Of a DNA stretch of 64,000 nt, positions 50,146-63,100 are shown piece by piece (the first letter of the stretch is position 1; each line of letters opens with the position of its first letter). The notes beneath the pieces are model-generated. The model was not told the origin of the DNA. It saw nothing but the letters and a program-made list of their open reading frames with translations, and searched no databases. A program made the translations under genes and the position numbers. Source of the stretch: Hofstenia miamia (lineage: Eukaryota; Xenacoelomorpha; Acoela; Hofsteniidae); the NCBI GenBank assembly GCA_900660155.1, contig CABFPE010000745.1, positions 142,407 to 206,406 of the forward strand. Direction: 5' to 3'.

Positions 50146-50746
50146 GTTAGATAAAATAGGATAAGAGAATATTTATTCAGAAAAATGTTGACAATTAAAT
50201 AACTGATAATTTATCTGAATATCATCAATAAATTCACACAAAACTATACACAAATTACATAATTTACAAAAAACACATCTTTCAAGCTATGAATAAATTA
50301 CTAATGTACTACATTAATAATGAGTTATCGCATTGTCATCCTTATACAGTTTGTATTCTAGCAATGATTTACCAGAAATATATTTTTTCAATGTTTTTAG
50401 TTTCTTTAGGTTGCGAGTTCCAGGTTGGAATGGTTACATTAATACTCAAGGATTTATTTAAAACGTCTTCCTTATACCTAACACATGTGAAAGTTTTGAC
50501 CTAGAATTATGTTTATGAGCATTTCCCGGTATTTTAATCGTATTACAATGTGGTAGGTTCTTATTATCTTGCAGAATTTCAGCAGGGTATTCAACATTGC
50601 AAGTTTTTTGGAAAGAGAATCGAAATAGAAATGTTTAAATTTAAAGGATAAACTAACTTCAATTTTCATAAATTCCTCTATCTAAACTTAGTCAATCAAA
50701 TTGCAAGTCGACGTTGCAATTTAGGTTTTCTACCTTAGAAGAATTA
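50146..50746 (+). repeat. 601-bp exact direct repeat, copy 1 (probable assembly artefact)
   Basis: From GTTAGATAAAATAGG to GAATTA. The same 601 bases recur at 50748-51348, and the only thing between them is one N at 50747. I saw no difference. The pattern is what results when two contigs that overlap by 601 bp are joined end to end. Confidence 0.93.
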
Positions 50747-50747
50747 N

Positions 50748-51348
50748 GTTAGATAAAATAGGATAAGAGAATATTTATTCAGAAAAATGTTGACAATTAA
50801 ATAACTGATAATTTATCTGAATATCATCAATAAATTCACACAAAACTATACACAAATTACATAATTTACAAAAAACACATCTTTCAAGCTATGAATAAAT
50901 TACTAATGTACTACATTAATAATGAGTTATCGCATTGTCATCCTTATACAGTTTGTATTCTAGCAATGATTTACCAGAAATATATTTTTTCAATGTTTTT
51001 AGTTTCTTTAGGTTGCGAGTTCCAGGTTGGAATGGTTACATTAATACTCAAGGATTTATTTAAAACGTCTTCCTTATACCTAACACATGTGAAAGTTTTG
51101 ACCTAGAATTATGTTTATGAGCATTTCCCGGTATTTTAATCGTATTACAATGTGGTAGGTTCTTATTATCTTGCAGAATTTCAGCAGGGTATTCAACATT
51201 GCAAGTTTTTTGGAAAGAGAATCGAAATAGAAATGTTTAAATTTAAAGGATAAACTAACTTCAATTTTCATAAATTCCTCTATCTAAACTTAGTCAATCA
51301 AATTGCAAGTCGACGTTGCAATTTAGGTTTTCTACCTTAGAAGAATTA
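50748..51348 (+). repeat. 601-bp exact direct repeat, copy 2
   Basis: See copy 1. It continues into unique sequence after 51348. The pair of 71-codon open frames (50289 and 50891) are the same frame seen twice and show no recognisable domain. Confidence 0.93.
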
Positions 51349-52400
51349 AAAGTTATTGTATGTAAATTTAGACGTTAATAAATCTTCAGATTCGACTCAT
51401 TTACATTTCTTTATAGTTAAGAATTGTTTTATATATTTAGTGACCACCTATTATTTGCACTTAATCAATGCATCGTTGAAAACGAAAAAATCAGATATAA
51501 CAATTTATATAAAAATGGAGATCTCCTTGTTGCTAAAAAATTTAGGCCAATCTGAATAACGCAACTTTTACTAAATTATTTGAAAAAATACTGCATGTAC
51601 AAATCGACCAACTCCTTTACAAGTGATGCAATTATGTCAATTACCGAAAAAATATCCTCTAGCAACTCTCAATTTTTATCCAGTTGTATAGAATTTTGAA
51701 ATTTTGCGATTAAACATAATGAAATTACGAATTTCATCAAAATTCAATCAAGAAAAGCTAAATTTTTTCATTCACTCAGTCGTTATTTGACCAGTTTTAG
51801 ACAGGTTCAAACCGGCCGGTCGTAAAATACTGACCCGACCCGACGTGCACCGGTGTGACCGGTGCCGGTCACGCCGGTTGACCCGACCGGTTCACACCTA
51901 TGGTACGAAGTACGCATAATGTATTTACTTTCAAATTATTATTTAATATTATCACAAAAATGGTATTATTGAACATATTTGTAAAATAGGTTTTGTCCAC
52001 AACATTTTTTATTTATAGCAGTTACTATAGTTGAACTATAATAACTGCTATTAATAAAAAATGTTTTGATTTCTATATTCTTAAAAATCTGCCTAAATTA
52101 GAAAAATTTTTTTAATTCACCCGTAATTTAGAATTTCAAAAAATATAAATTGCATTAAGGTTTATCAAAATATTAAATAATTTAAGAAGAACAATAATTT
52201 TAATGAAGAATTTAATAGGCTGTCTAATCGCATAGATTCCATTGTATCAAATGATTTTCGGTTAGTTATTTACATAAATATCAATTAAATTGTAATAATG
52301 TTTACATATTAAAAATTATCCACTTTGATTCGCTCAAATGCAATAAAATATAGCAATGTGTAGAGAATATTATTGAATATTTTCCTAATAGCAATTAAAA
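51349..52400. other. Non-coding stretch with a CCGGTG-rich patch
   Basis: A patch at about 51795-51895 is dense in CCGGT, GACCCG and ACCGGTG words, probably a small hAT-like non-autonomous element or its end. A palindrome lies at 52001-52065. No gene. Confidence 0.55.
52001..52065. repeat. 65-bp near-perfect palindrome
   Basis: Arms 52001-52032 and 52034-52065 pair at 30 of 32 positions around a single central base (centre ATAGTTGAACTAT). Pairing continues weakly outward. AT-rich, so it may form a cruciform in DNA or a hairpin in RNA. Confidence 0.9.
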
Positions 52401-52407
52401 GCTCGCG

Positions 52408-52556
52408 TTCTGTGTGAACACTCTCGTATTAATACATTACTAGAAATCTATCGCAAGCGCAAGCTCGCTTTCTGTGTGAATGCAACTATCTTAAAACATG
52501 TGTTAAAAATACAAGCGCTATATCGCAAGCTTTCTGTGTGAATGCACCCTAACACT
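52408..52556 (+). repeat. Three TTCTGTGTGAAYGC motifs, 62 bp apart
   Basis: TTCTGTGTGAA begins at 52408, 52470 and 52532, exactly 62 bases apart, each preceded by GC-rich AAGCTCGC/CGCAAGC words. The last copy reads AATGCACCCTAACA. Probably a decayed tandem repeat from the end of a small DNA transposon. Confidence 0.7.
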
Positions 52557-52767
52557 GTGACGTCTAATAGGCCCAAAAATCTGGGGTGGGTACCTCACCA
52601 TCACCGGTAATTATCTGAATATTCTTGGGCGGTGTTAGACGGTTAAAGTTTTAACTGTCAGACAAATACAGAAATATTAAACGCTTTAAATTTAAAGATG
52701 ATAAATAATATGTTAAATTTAACACATTGCGCAAATAATTTCCTACGCTCTGTGCTGAATTTGGAAA

Positions 52768-52775
52768 TTACGTCA
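52768..52775. promoter_or_regulatory. CRE-like element TTACGTCA
   Basis: The reverse complement TGACGTAA is a close match to the CREB/ATF binding site. It lies 63 bases before the ubiquitin start codon, a plausible promoter position. No clear TATA box. An 8-base match alone is weak evidence. Confidence 0.35.
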
Positions 52776-52801
52776 TTCAAAATACCATGCCAACCAACTA
52801 G

Positions 52802-53302
<501 letters not shown>

Positions 53303-54123
53303 TCAATGTAATATCTACTTACTATTCATTCGCTTGTAGATATGCTTAATATAATTTTATGCTAATGCTAGTTTTAAAAGAACTTAAGTATATTTAGTAT
53401 TAAAAATTGCAAGAGCATTGAAAGGAAAAAATCTTGCTACAGATTACATTTTAGTTTACTTTTTTCTTATGTATGCAAGAATTTTTTCAATGACTAAACT
53501 TAATTTACAACAACACTGAATAGAAATCTTATTAAATATTTAGGTTCTTAAAATTAACGCTAATAACTCACAAACAAAACGACAAAATCTGAATCCAACA
53601 ATAACATTCTCGCTTTAAAATCGTTCCCGGTCGCCATCCCATCAGAGATGGATGGGAGCCGAGGTATGGGAAGTGATGAGACAAAATATTAAAAAATGAC
53701 TAATAAGAATCAGTGCAACCCAAATAAAATGGATACTATATGAATTATGAACAGGGTTGCCGTTGTGTTGTGTAGAATTTTAAATTTCTTGTGTACATAA
53801 CACAACAGGTTGTGTTGCCTTTATGGAAAATTATCATATCCCAAGGCGTACGCCTTGTCATATCCCTATATTACATTTTATTTTTAAGTGTACTAGTTAG
53901 TGTGTTATTCTTAGTAATGTCATGTAATTAATGGAAGTAAACTCACATTAGTTGGGATTTTAAAGTGAATAAGGATCTTACAACATCTATGAAAATAGTA
54001 TTGTAATATACTTTTAATGAATTGAATATGTACTGTATATGCTCTCATATAAGCCGAGTTTAGAAATATAAAATACAATGCTGAATTCAGGGAGTCGGCT
54101 TATATTCGCAAAAACAAAATGAA
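53303..54123 (+). other. Ubiquitin 3' flank (in the duplicated block)
   Basis: Non-coding. ATTAAA at about 53532 and AATAAA at about 53725 are possible poly(A) signals. A GC-rich hairpin-like segment lies at 53624-53672, a 16-base palindrome at 53842-53857, and the start of the inverted-repeat element described at 55153 lies at about 54031. Confidence 0.6.
53842..53857. repeat. 16-bp perfect palindrome flanked by direct repeats
   Basis: CAAGGCGTACGCCTTG, flanked on both sides by TCATATCCC. It recurs at 54964-54979 in the duplicated block. It may be a protein-binding site or the core of a small element. Confidence 0.75.
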
Positions 54124-54124
54124 N

Positions 54125-55245
<1,121 letters not shown>

Positions 55246-55826
55246 CACAAGGACAGATACTAATGCCAATTTTCCAGCCACACGTTTTCATCGCTATCTG
55301 ACTTTATTTGTTTGTGTGTGTCATCAGTGGCGAGCTGTAACCAAGCTATTGCTCAAACAGTATAGATAAATTCGCGAAATAAAAAATAGTTTTACATGGA
55401 GCTAGTCAGCGCGCATATTTTGATATATAATCCTAGTCCATAACGTCAAAAGTTGCAGAGTAATAGCGTTCCAAAATGCATCAGTTGTTATTGTTAAGTA
55501 GAAATTTGAAAGTTGTAATAAACTGAAGTGTTAATAACTCAAAGGGAATAGTAATTAAAAATATAATATTAACACTGTAATATTGATTTAAAGGAGCTCT
55601 AAAGAATGACGCTTTATTCATATCACGATGTATAATTTCTTCTATTTCTTCTAGCATGTAGCATAAAAGTAAGCATTTTATATCTTTACAGTAACAAATT
55701 TCTATGAACCAAAAATATGGAGTAAAATTAGATAAGTTGAGTTTCGGCTTATATGAGATTTTTTAGAAAAACCGGGCATTTTAAATCAATTTTTGAGGGT
55801 CGGCTTATATGTGAGTATATACAGTA

Positions 55827-58099
55827 ATTATTTTCATTAACTTACGATTTTACATATATTCACTAGGAATCTAAATATCGCACTACTGTCTTATTTGACA
55901 TACTCTATAGTTTTAAAACGAGTTCAAACCTATATGTCCACTAAAATTTGGGATGGAATCCTCAAAAAAATTATCAAATGCTTATAACACATGAACATAT
56001 AAAGATATTTAATATCTGAAAACAATGCGACAACCTCTGACCTTGCTCACGGAGCTCCTGAACGGTACATAAACAAATTTTCTCTGGAAAGCAAAATATT
56101 TAGGCCACTATCTAGAAATTAGGTATGGTAAGAATTTGAATATTTTTATAAAATCGGATTTCACACTGAAAAAACGTTTTTATATACTTTAAGCACTGGA
56201 ATATTCTTAGCACAAAACTTCATCATTACATGATTACACACCCCCATAGCCATAGATATATGCATATCAAAGGCTGAAACAAAATTGTTGTTTGTTACTC
56301 TATAGTAACTCCAGCGGAAGTAGGGTTAATACATTTTGGCTACTTTAGTTTAGAAGAGAGATCTTATTATAAATTTCCAAATTTTAATCTTGAACATAGC
56401 AAACTAGGGCCGTGCGAGTCGAGATATTTTCGCTTAGAGTCGAGTCAGATCAGTCTCTTAAAATTTGAGTCGAGTCAATTCGAACTTTGAATCTCGAGTC
56501 TTATCAAATCTACAAAATTCGAGTTGACTCGGCCTACTCAAAATCTGTTAATATTGAAATATCGAGTCAAGTCGGGTCGGGTTCTCGAAATTTTGATTAA
56601 TCGCAAGACCCTATAGCAAAGTGAAAAAATGGAGAATTTTTTTGACAGGCATCACAAAAATAGCCCAAACTGCAGCAATAGCGTAAAGAGAATCTTCATT
56701 AATCTTAGTAGTACAAAAAATCCAGTACTGGCAACTTTTGTCTAGGTTTGTGACCAAATTGCGGATGGTTTGCAGCAGTGATTGACATTCAATAAAAGAA
56801 CTGTATCCGACCTGACCCCGCACGCCATTTGATCAACTGAACCCGAATCGACTATTGATTCCTATGCACTGACCCGACTATAAATTCACTTACCCGACCT
56901 TATCCAAAGAAAAGTTAATACACAATCTAAAAATGTACATGAATAACAAACAAATAAATGCAAGCAGAATAACAGTAAAATTTAAAAAAAATGATATGAA
57001 CTCAAACCTCAATAGACTTACTTAAAGATCTTAATATTGTAAATACTTGCTCCAAAAACATTATCGTGTGAATTGTAAATTGGGTTTAAACGTTATTAGT
57101 GGGGATAATGACATGAAGGGCTATTAACGCTTTATGTATTCTCTTTGTCCCTTGATGATGTAGGTTGTGTATGCTTATATCTGAGAAAATAAAGGCCGTT
57201 TAAAATAAATTAAGTTATCCTCATTAGTTTAAAAATAATACTGCATTTTATCCAGTTGATCATACCCGACAATTGCCCACAGAATCTGCTATATGAGCGT
57301 ACCCGACTGGACTCTAATCCAAATTATTGTACCCGAACCTGACACGAAAGTCGGGCACCCGATGCCCATCTCTGCTTTGCAGTTATAGACTTATAAGTGA
57401 TGTTGCAAAGAATTGAAGTCACTGGACTGTATGGCACATAGGATAATGGGAAACACAAATAATGTGTGAAATTTTGCATGAGATCATGGAAAGCCTTTAC
57501 CACCCAAAACATCTTGGTTATTCACTCATCTGGCAATTGAGCTTGCGTAACACAAGTTTGATTGTTTTGATTCTTAGAAAGAATATGATATCTACAAAGC
57601 ATGTCATGTATAACATAAAGAAAACAGTGTTTGGGTAAACGCGACAAGCCCTGGCATATCAACAAAAGTAAAGTAAAGAACTTTTGTCATCATGCAAGCG
57701 ATTCATCAAGCAGGCTTTTCTACTCGTAATCAACCATGTATATATGTCTCTTAATAGACATGCACACGTGTACATAAATTAAGATTAAAATTAGATTTCT
57801 GGGTTTAGCACTCCTACACGCCATTTACTGGTAGTTTGCTAAAATCATTTATAATCAATCCTAAAAAATAATATAAAAGGAATGTGAAAGTAGGGGGCAC
57901 AAAGTTCTTCCTTCAGCTAAGTTGAGCTCACAAACTAAAATATATGTGAAATCCAATACGAAACACATTAGCTTAGTTTACTATCCTCAATTTGCATGTT
58001 AATATCTTTGGTGATAGGTGAACTAAAAATTCTGTTAATTGATATAACTTTGTGAATTTCTTGGAATTGAAATGAATGAACTTTATCAATTATATTTGC
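55827..58099. other. Non-coding stretch with GTCGAG- and CCCGAC-rich islands
   Basis: At about 56405-56600, beginning GGGCCGTGCGAGTCGAG, the word GAGTC/GTCGAG occurs about ten times in 200 bases. At about 56810-56895 and 57300-57375 the word ACCCGAC recurs, ending GTCGGGCACCCGATGCCCAT. Both look like hAT-type non-autonomous elements with end-proximal motif arrays. No gene; the open frames here (56611-56823 and 57324-57512, minus) lie within these islands. Confidence 0.5.
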
Positions 58100-58139
58100 T
58101 TCCACGTAATTATAGATACATTCAAAGTGTTCTTTAATT

Positions 58140-60965
58140 TAAGTTAAAGAACGCTTTGGCTTTATTCATTCAATACACAAATGAATTTTTCCCTTGCTTG
58201 AGGATTGTTTTTCTGTCTTATCTAAACTAATTTTATGTTTTTTATTTTGCAATGTATAATTGTTTGCAAAAACAACTTTATTTGTTTCTAAGGAATTTCT
58301 ATAATCTTCAATTGCTAATTTTTGTTTTTCAACTTTAGTTATTCACTTCAAAGTATTTTTGCTTTTATAATTAACTTTATATGAATACATTTTGCTCCTC
58401 AAACCAATAATTTGATCTAAATATATACTTTCAGGCGTCTCAAATTTAAAATATCCAGGTATCTTTTTAAATCATACACTAAATAATGCATGATCTTTAT
58501 CAAAATTACTAAAATAAAATAATTCATAATCGTCCTTAAGTGTTTTTAAATAATTAATTATATCTTTTAACTTTTTTGTTCTGTTAATAAAATTTCTTAA
58601 AACTGAAATATCTATGTATTTTTTTAAATATTTCATGACCCTTATCAAAATTAATGAAATCAAATAATTCATATTCCTCATTAAGTGCTTTCAAATCTTT
58701 AACTATATCTTTAGTTTTTATTTTCAAAATGAAACTCTCTGTATCCATATAGTTCAGAGTTATATTATTTTCACCAAAAATGGTTGCATGACATCATAAT
58801 ATGTTTCATACTTTGAGAGCTTTAATAGTTCTAATACTGTAAAACCAATATATATATTGGTTTATCCAACTTTAATTTAGTTTCACGGGAATGATATACC
58901 AGAAAATCATCAAAATCAGATTGCATTTTGTATTCTAATTTGCTTTGTTCCTTAAATAATTTTTCAGTAGCCTCAGTTTTATTGAACATTTTTACATTAG
59001 TTCGTCCTCTAATATTTTCAAAAGTATTTCCAAAGAAAGCTTTATTTAAAAGTTTGTAAAAATCTTCTTCAAAACTATTTTTGCCTTTGACTTCATATTG
59101 GTGTTATGATCAATATATGCTTCCAACAATTTTTTCTGTTTAAATGAAATTACTCTATGCATACAAGAAATTTCCATACCAATTCATAGATAGATCTTTA
59201 ATAATCTTTATTGACAAAAATATATTTTTTTATCATATTGATCACAAATAAGCTTTGGTGTAGGACAAACACCAAGAGCAATTTCATTTGATATTCACTA
59301 TATTCAGAAAGGGCTATCTCTTTCTTAATTGTATAAAAAGTTTTTTGTTTTATTTTTCAATTTTTTCAGATAAGATAAGTCACACTCAATAAAATATCCA
59401 ATAGGACTTTTATCAGAAGTTCTAAATATTTTCTCAATTCGGCCTCTTTGTTTGTCTCCATCAAACTCATTATTTATTTCTAAGAACTTAAAATCACTAT
59501 AAGGAAGGTTTTGTTTCATTTCCCATCAATATAAAATATTTGCGTCAATATACAAAATTTGAATTCAGCTGTTGATTTAATACATCTATCTCCCATTACA
59601 GAACTAATTCCCCCCCCGAATATTTTGTTTCAATTGAAAGTACAAGATCAGGATCCTTCAAATAATCCAGAGCAATATTTGTGAATTTTAATCCACATTG
59701 CCAAATATATCCAAGTAATGAATATGCATAACACAGATTTAAACCATATTTTTCTTTACTAAGTTTAATAACATTTTCAAAAATATCTGTTAATAATAAG
59801 ACATCAAGTTTTAAATACAATCGCCAATTCCTTTCCAGATTTAATAATTTAATAATTTAATTAGTTCTTTCTATTTTATCTTCATTTGGAGTCTTTTGAG
59901 TTAATGTTGAAAAGTAGTTTGATTTTTTATCTGGAAGTTTTCAATAGGATTCAAAGCCATCAAAAAAAATTTATATTGATAGGCTAATTTAGATCATATA
60001 GTTTGCATTCATCAAAATATTTCTCTATAATGGGTTCTTGTCTGACATTATTTGCTAAATTATTTGATGATGATGAAATAAATCTGTATGAATCCAAAAC
60101 CTTATGCAACCATATTGTACAGATATATATTCTTTTCAGTTTTACATAGGGTTTATAACCAACTTTTGTTTACATTTAAAAATTCATTGAAAAATGAATG
60201 TGAATCATATTCTGAATAATTATGAAAATAGAAAGGTACAAAAGACTTATTCATAGTTTTTGAGGCACAAAATTGCAAACATTGCAGGCAGAACCCTGAT
60301 ATTTTCCTGTTAAATAACAATGATCTCTTACTAGTTTTTCACTTGTGTATTCACACAGATAACATTCCTTTCATGGAAATGTCATGCTTCAACATAAAGA
60401 AAAACTTGTTTTCTAATTCTTTAATTTTTTGAACAAATGCTTCAACACAATCTTTTCCAAAATAATAGAAGTATTTTGATCTACATAGTTCAGGAATATC
60501 AGACTTTAAGTACAATCCAAAAGCAATTTGTAATTGATTACATAAAATTTTAGTTTTCTCACCAATAGATGATTTACAGTCAAGGTTAGTTCCTAATCCG
60601 CATTTGAAATTGTCAAACTTGACCTTTTGAATGCAGCATTCAAAATCTGCATAAATTCTAAATGGAACATCTATTATATAATGCTAATTTTTAAATTTAA
60701 TTTTGTCTTCTTTTGGAAAATACGATTGCCTTGTATCCTCATTTCTACATAATCTAAAATGATTTTCAAAAATGGTCATTTTCTAAATTTTAAACACTTT
60801 TTACAAAAATGCAATTCATTTTTACTTGATTCTTTGTATAATACACATTTTAAAATCTTCATTAGAACAAAGAGATTTTTATACACACTTAAATCAATTG
60901 CATTTTCATCAGAATAATACATAGGTAAAACATTGTACCTAAAGTTCAAAACTTTTAGCTCATAC
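58140..60965 (-). pseudogene. Polinton-type protein-primed DNA polymerase B (broken)
   Basis: Fossil part. On the minus strand, recognisable pieces lie in the normal order: an N-terminal zinc-finger-like block near 60900-60780 (FCKKCLKFRK), the polymerase and exonuclease region at about 59820-59600 with YLKLDVLLLTDIFENVIKLS, a block near 59500 with GYFIECDLSYL, and the C-terminal block near 58440-58330 with IGLRSKMYSYKVN. These are typical of Polinton family B polymerases, which copy a linear genome from a protein primer. Much degraded. Confidence 0.75.
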
Positions 60966-61258
60966 ACATTAATTCCTTTTACTGTTATTAAAAATGTTAC
61001 TCCCCTTAAATTGTATTTATCTAAGTATTTTTCATAAACACATATTCTATTTTAATTCTTAGAACTAAGGTGTTGGTTGAGCTGCAATTATTGACCACAA
61101 AAAACACTTCTCATCATTATTAATAACATTTAAAATTGAAAAAATTTAATTTGTAATTTAGCATATGTTCCACTACCCTAACTAAACCATGTTTAAGGAT
61201 GCTAAGTTATCCCTTAAATTTTTACTTAGTCAAATGCTGGAAAAAATATTATTTTCTT

Positions 61259-61277
61259 TTTTCCTTATATAGATATG
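61259..61277 (+). promoter_or_regulatory. TTCCTTATATAG motif before a Polinton gene remnant
   Basis: TTTCCTTATATAGATATGAA immediately precedes the first plus-strand remnant. The same motif with one base changed lies before the second remnant (62360-62378). A TATA-type promoter element shared by genes of one element is the simplest reading. Confidence 0.45.
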
Positions 61278-62269
61278 AATGAAATTCTACTATTTTGACA
61301 TTCAAATTGTAAGAATGTTATAGGAAAACCTGATTTCAGAGTAAAATGTGTAATTAGATCAAATAGATATGTTATATTCTTGGAAACACATTTCTGAGAA
61401 GTATAAGAACAACAAAATTAAATATTCTCATGATGAGGCTTTAGTTGGACAAAAGGTACATTTCCTGATGATATTTATCAGTTCAATGATTTCTCAGGAT
61501 ATATCAACAATAAAATTGTAGCAAAGGGTCATAGATCAAAAGCAAACACAGATAAACACATTGATATCATATTTAATGAAAATACTTACAAGGTATTTGT
61601 TTTCTTAGGTCGTAAAATATGGTTAAGATTTGATGAAAAATTTGGTTTTAATGGAAAAAATATAAATGATAAAAATGAAATTTATAAAAATGTAATTAAT
61701 AAGAATAAAATGTTTGAAATCATGATTGGGAACTTCTTAATAATGAAAATTTGCTTGAAAAATTTTGAAAATGGCATCAATAATAATGAAAATAAAATTA
61801 ATTATATTAATAATGGCAATCATTATACATTAACCCCACAGAGTATGGAATCAATTCATGATAATTCTAGCATTGATACTATTAATATAAGTATATTATT
61901 AGTCCTATCACAAAGTATGGAATCAATTTATGTTCCTAACATTAAAAAAGGGATTGCTAACATTTTAATTCAATGTTCTCTGGTAAATGATACCATATAT
62001 AATGGAAATTCTAGTGATATAGCAATTTCCTTTCCTACAATTGATTTAGTTTCAAGTTATTCTTTTCAAAAAGCAATCTTTGTGCAAACTTTTTAACAAA
62101 AACAACACAAATGAAATCAGGGATATAAAAATTAATATTACTGATATGATAGCCAAAATCAAATAATTAACTTAAATGATAACCATGTTCATTAAGTATT
62201 CTTAATCAGATAGTAATTTTAATTTCACTTTAAGGCATGACTAAATCTAAAAAAAATTATGAAAATTAT

Positions 62270-62297
62270 TTAAGGGGAGTGGATGTTCTCCCCTTAA
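62270..62297 (+). terminator. Perfect 10-bp hairpin between two Polinton remnants
   Basis: TTAAGGGGAG, an 8-base loop, then CTCCCCTTAA, followed by an A-rich run with AATAAAAAATT. It lies between the two plus-strand remnants, so it may mark a transcript end. Related words (CTCCCCTTAAA near 61003, CCCTTAAGGGG near 63402) lie elsewhere in the element. Confidence 0.45.
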
Positions 62298-62359
62298 CAA
62301 TAATAAAAAATTATAAATTATAAATTTCACTCTTAGTTTGATGTTGTTGAGATTTTCTG

Positions 62360-62378
62360 TTTCCTTATATAGAAATGA
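62360..62378 (+). promoter_or_regulatory. TTCCTTATATAG motif, second copy
   Basis: TTTCCTTATATAGAAATGAC overlaps the ATG at 62375. Nearly identical to 61259-61277. Confidence 0.45.
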
Positions 62379-63100
62379 CTGACTTCAAAAATCCAATAAT
62401 TCTAGACAGAAATGAATACATTAGATTTGATTTCCAGACTCCAATAGTAATTCCTGCCACAGACAATATTCAAAATAAAAACAATTGTAAGTTTACAGTT
62501 GATAATTCTACAGATAGAATACCTTATGACTTTGTAACAGAGTATTTGGAGATTATAATAATACTTCTACTACAAATCTTATAAATGTTTCAAAAATTGC
62601 CCAATTGCACAATCTTCTTGAATATTCAGGATCTTATTTGAGCATGCACAAAATGAATTTTTCTACAAGGAAAATGATGATAAAATAGAACTTCTAAAAG
62701 ATGGAAATGAGATAAATGCAATTTTTTATCCAGCAAAGTTGATTTTTTTAGCAGTCTAAGACACAGTATCCTACCTGCTGGCAAGGTGCAAATAAATCTT
62801 GAATTAGCAAAAAATGACAATGTAATCTTTAATCTAGCTGGAAAAGGAAAACCATTACTTTAAAGGTTGGTAATACTAACTCATGGTTTCACCCGCAAGA
62901 AGAAGGAACTTCCTTTTCATTTCTCTCAGCCCAAAGACAAAGTAATCAGTTAGAAAAAGTTGAAAAAAAATTTACAACACAAAATTTCTGCAACACAACT
63001 TAATGCAATGAAAAAAAGTGGTGGTGCTTTGCCACTTATGGCAGCTGCTCCATTAATTGGAAAGTATGCAGTAGCACCTTAGTTATTGGTGTAATGGAGC

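Larger units (their letters stand above)
61265..62900 (+). pseudogene. Polinton plus-strand gene remnants, products not assigned
   Basis: Fossil part. At least two gene remnants. The first begins near 61275 and includes a 128-codon Asn-rich stretch at 61710-62096 in which QSMESI occurs twice. The second begins at ATG 62375 (MTDFKNPIILDRNEYIRFDF). Position and orientation suggest the structural side of the element, but I do not recognise a capsid fold by eye, so this is inference. A Gly/Ala-rich short segment near 63030-63075 may be a third small gene. Confidence 0.45.
58100..63100. mobile_element. Polinton/Maverick-like element remnant (broken)
   Basis: Fossil. The minus strand from about 60965 to 58140 is the remains of a protein-primed family B DNA polymerase. 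The plus strand from about 61265 to 62900 carries other degraded genes of the kind that lie on the opposite side in Polintons. This divergent layout, polymerase one way and structural genes the other, is typical of the group. Broken in many places (well over ten interruptions), so it is an old copy. I did not find its terminal inverted repeats, an integrase gene or an ATPase gene, and the limits are approximate; the right side may extend towards the window end. Confidence 0.72.

Noticed and set aside
50289-51271. Paired 71- and 63-codon frames in the 601-bp repeat
   Set aside because: Conserved between the copies only because the block is duplicated, probably by assembly; no domain.
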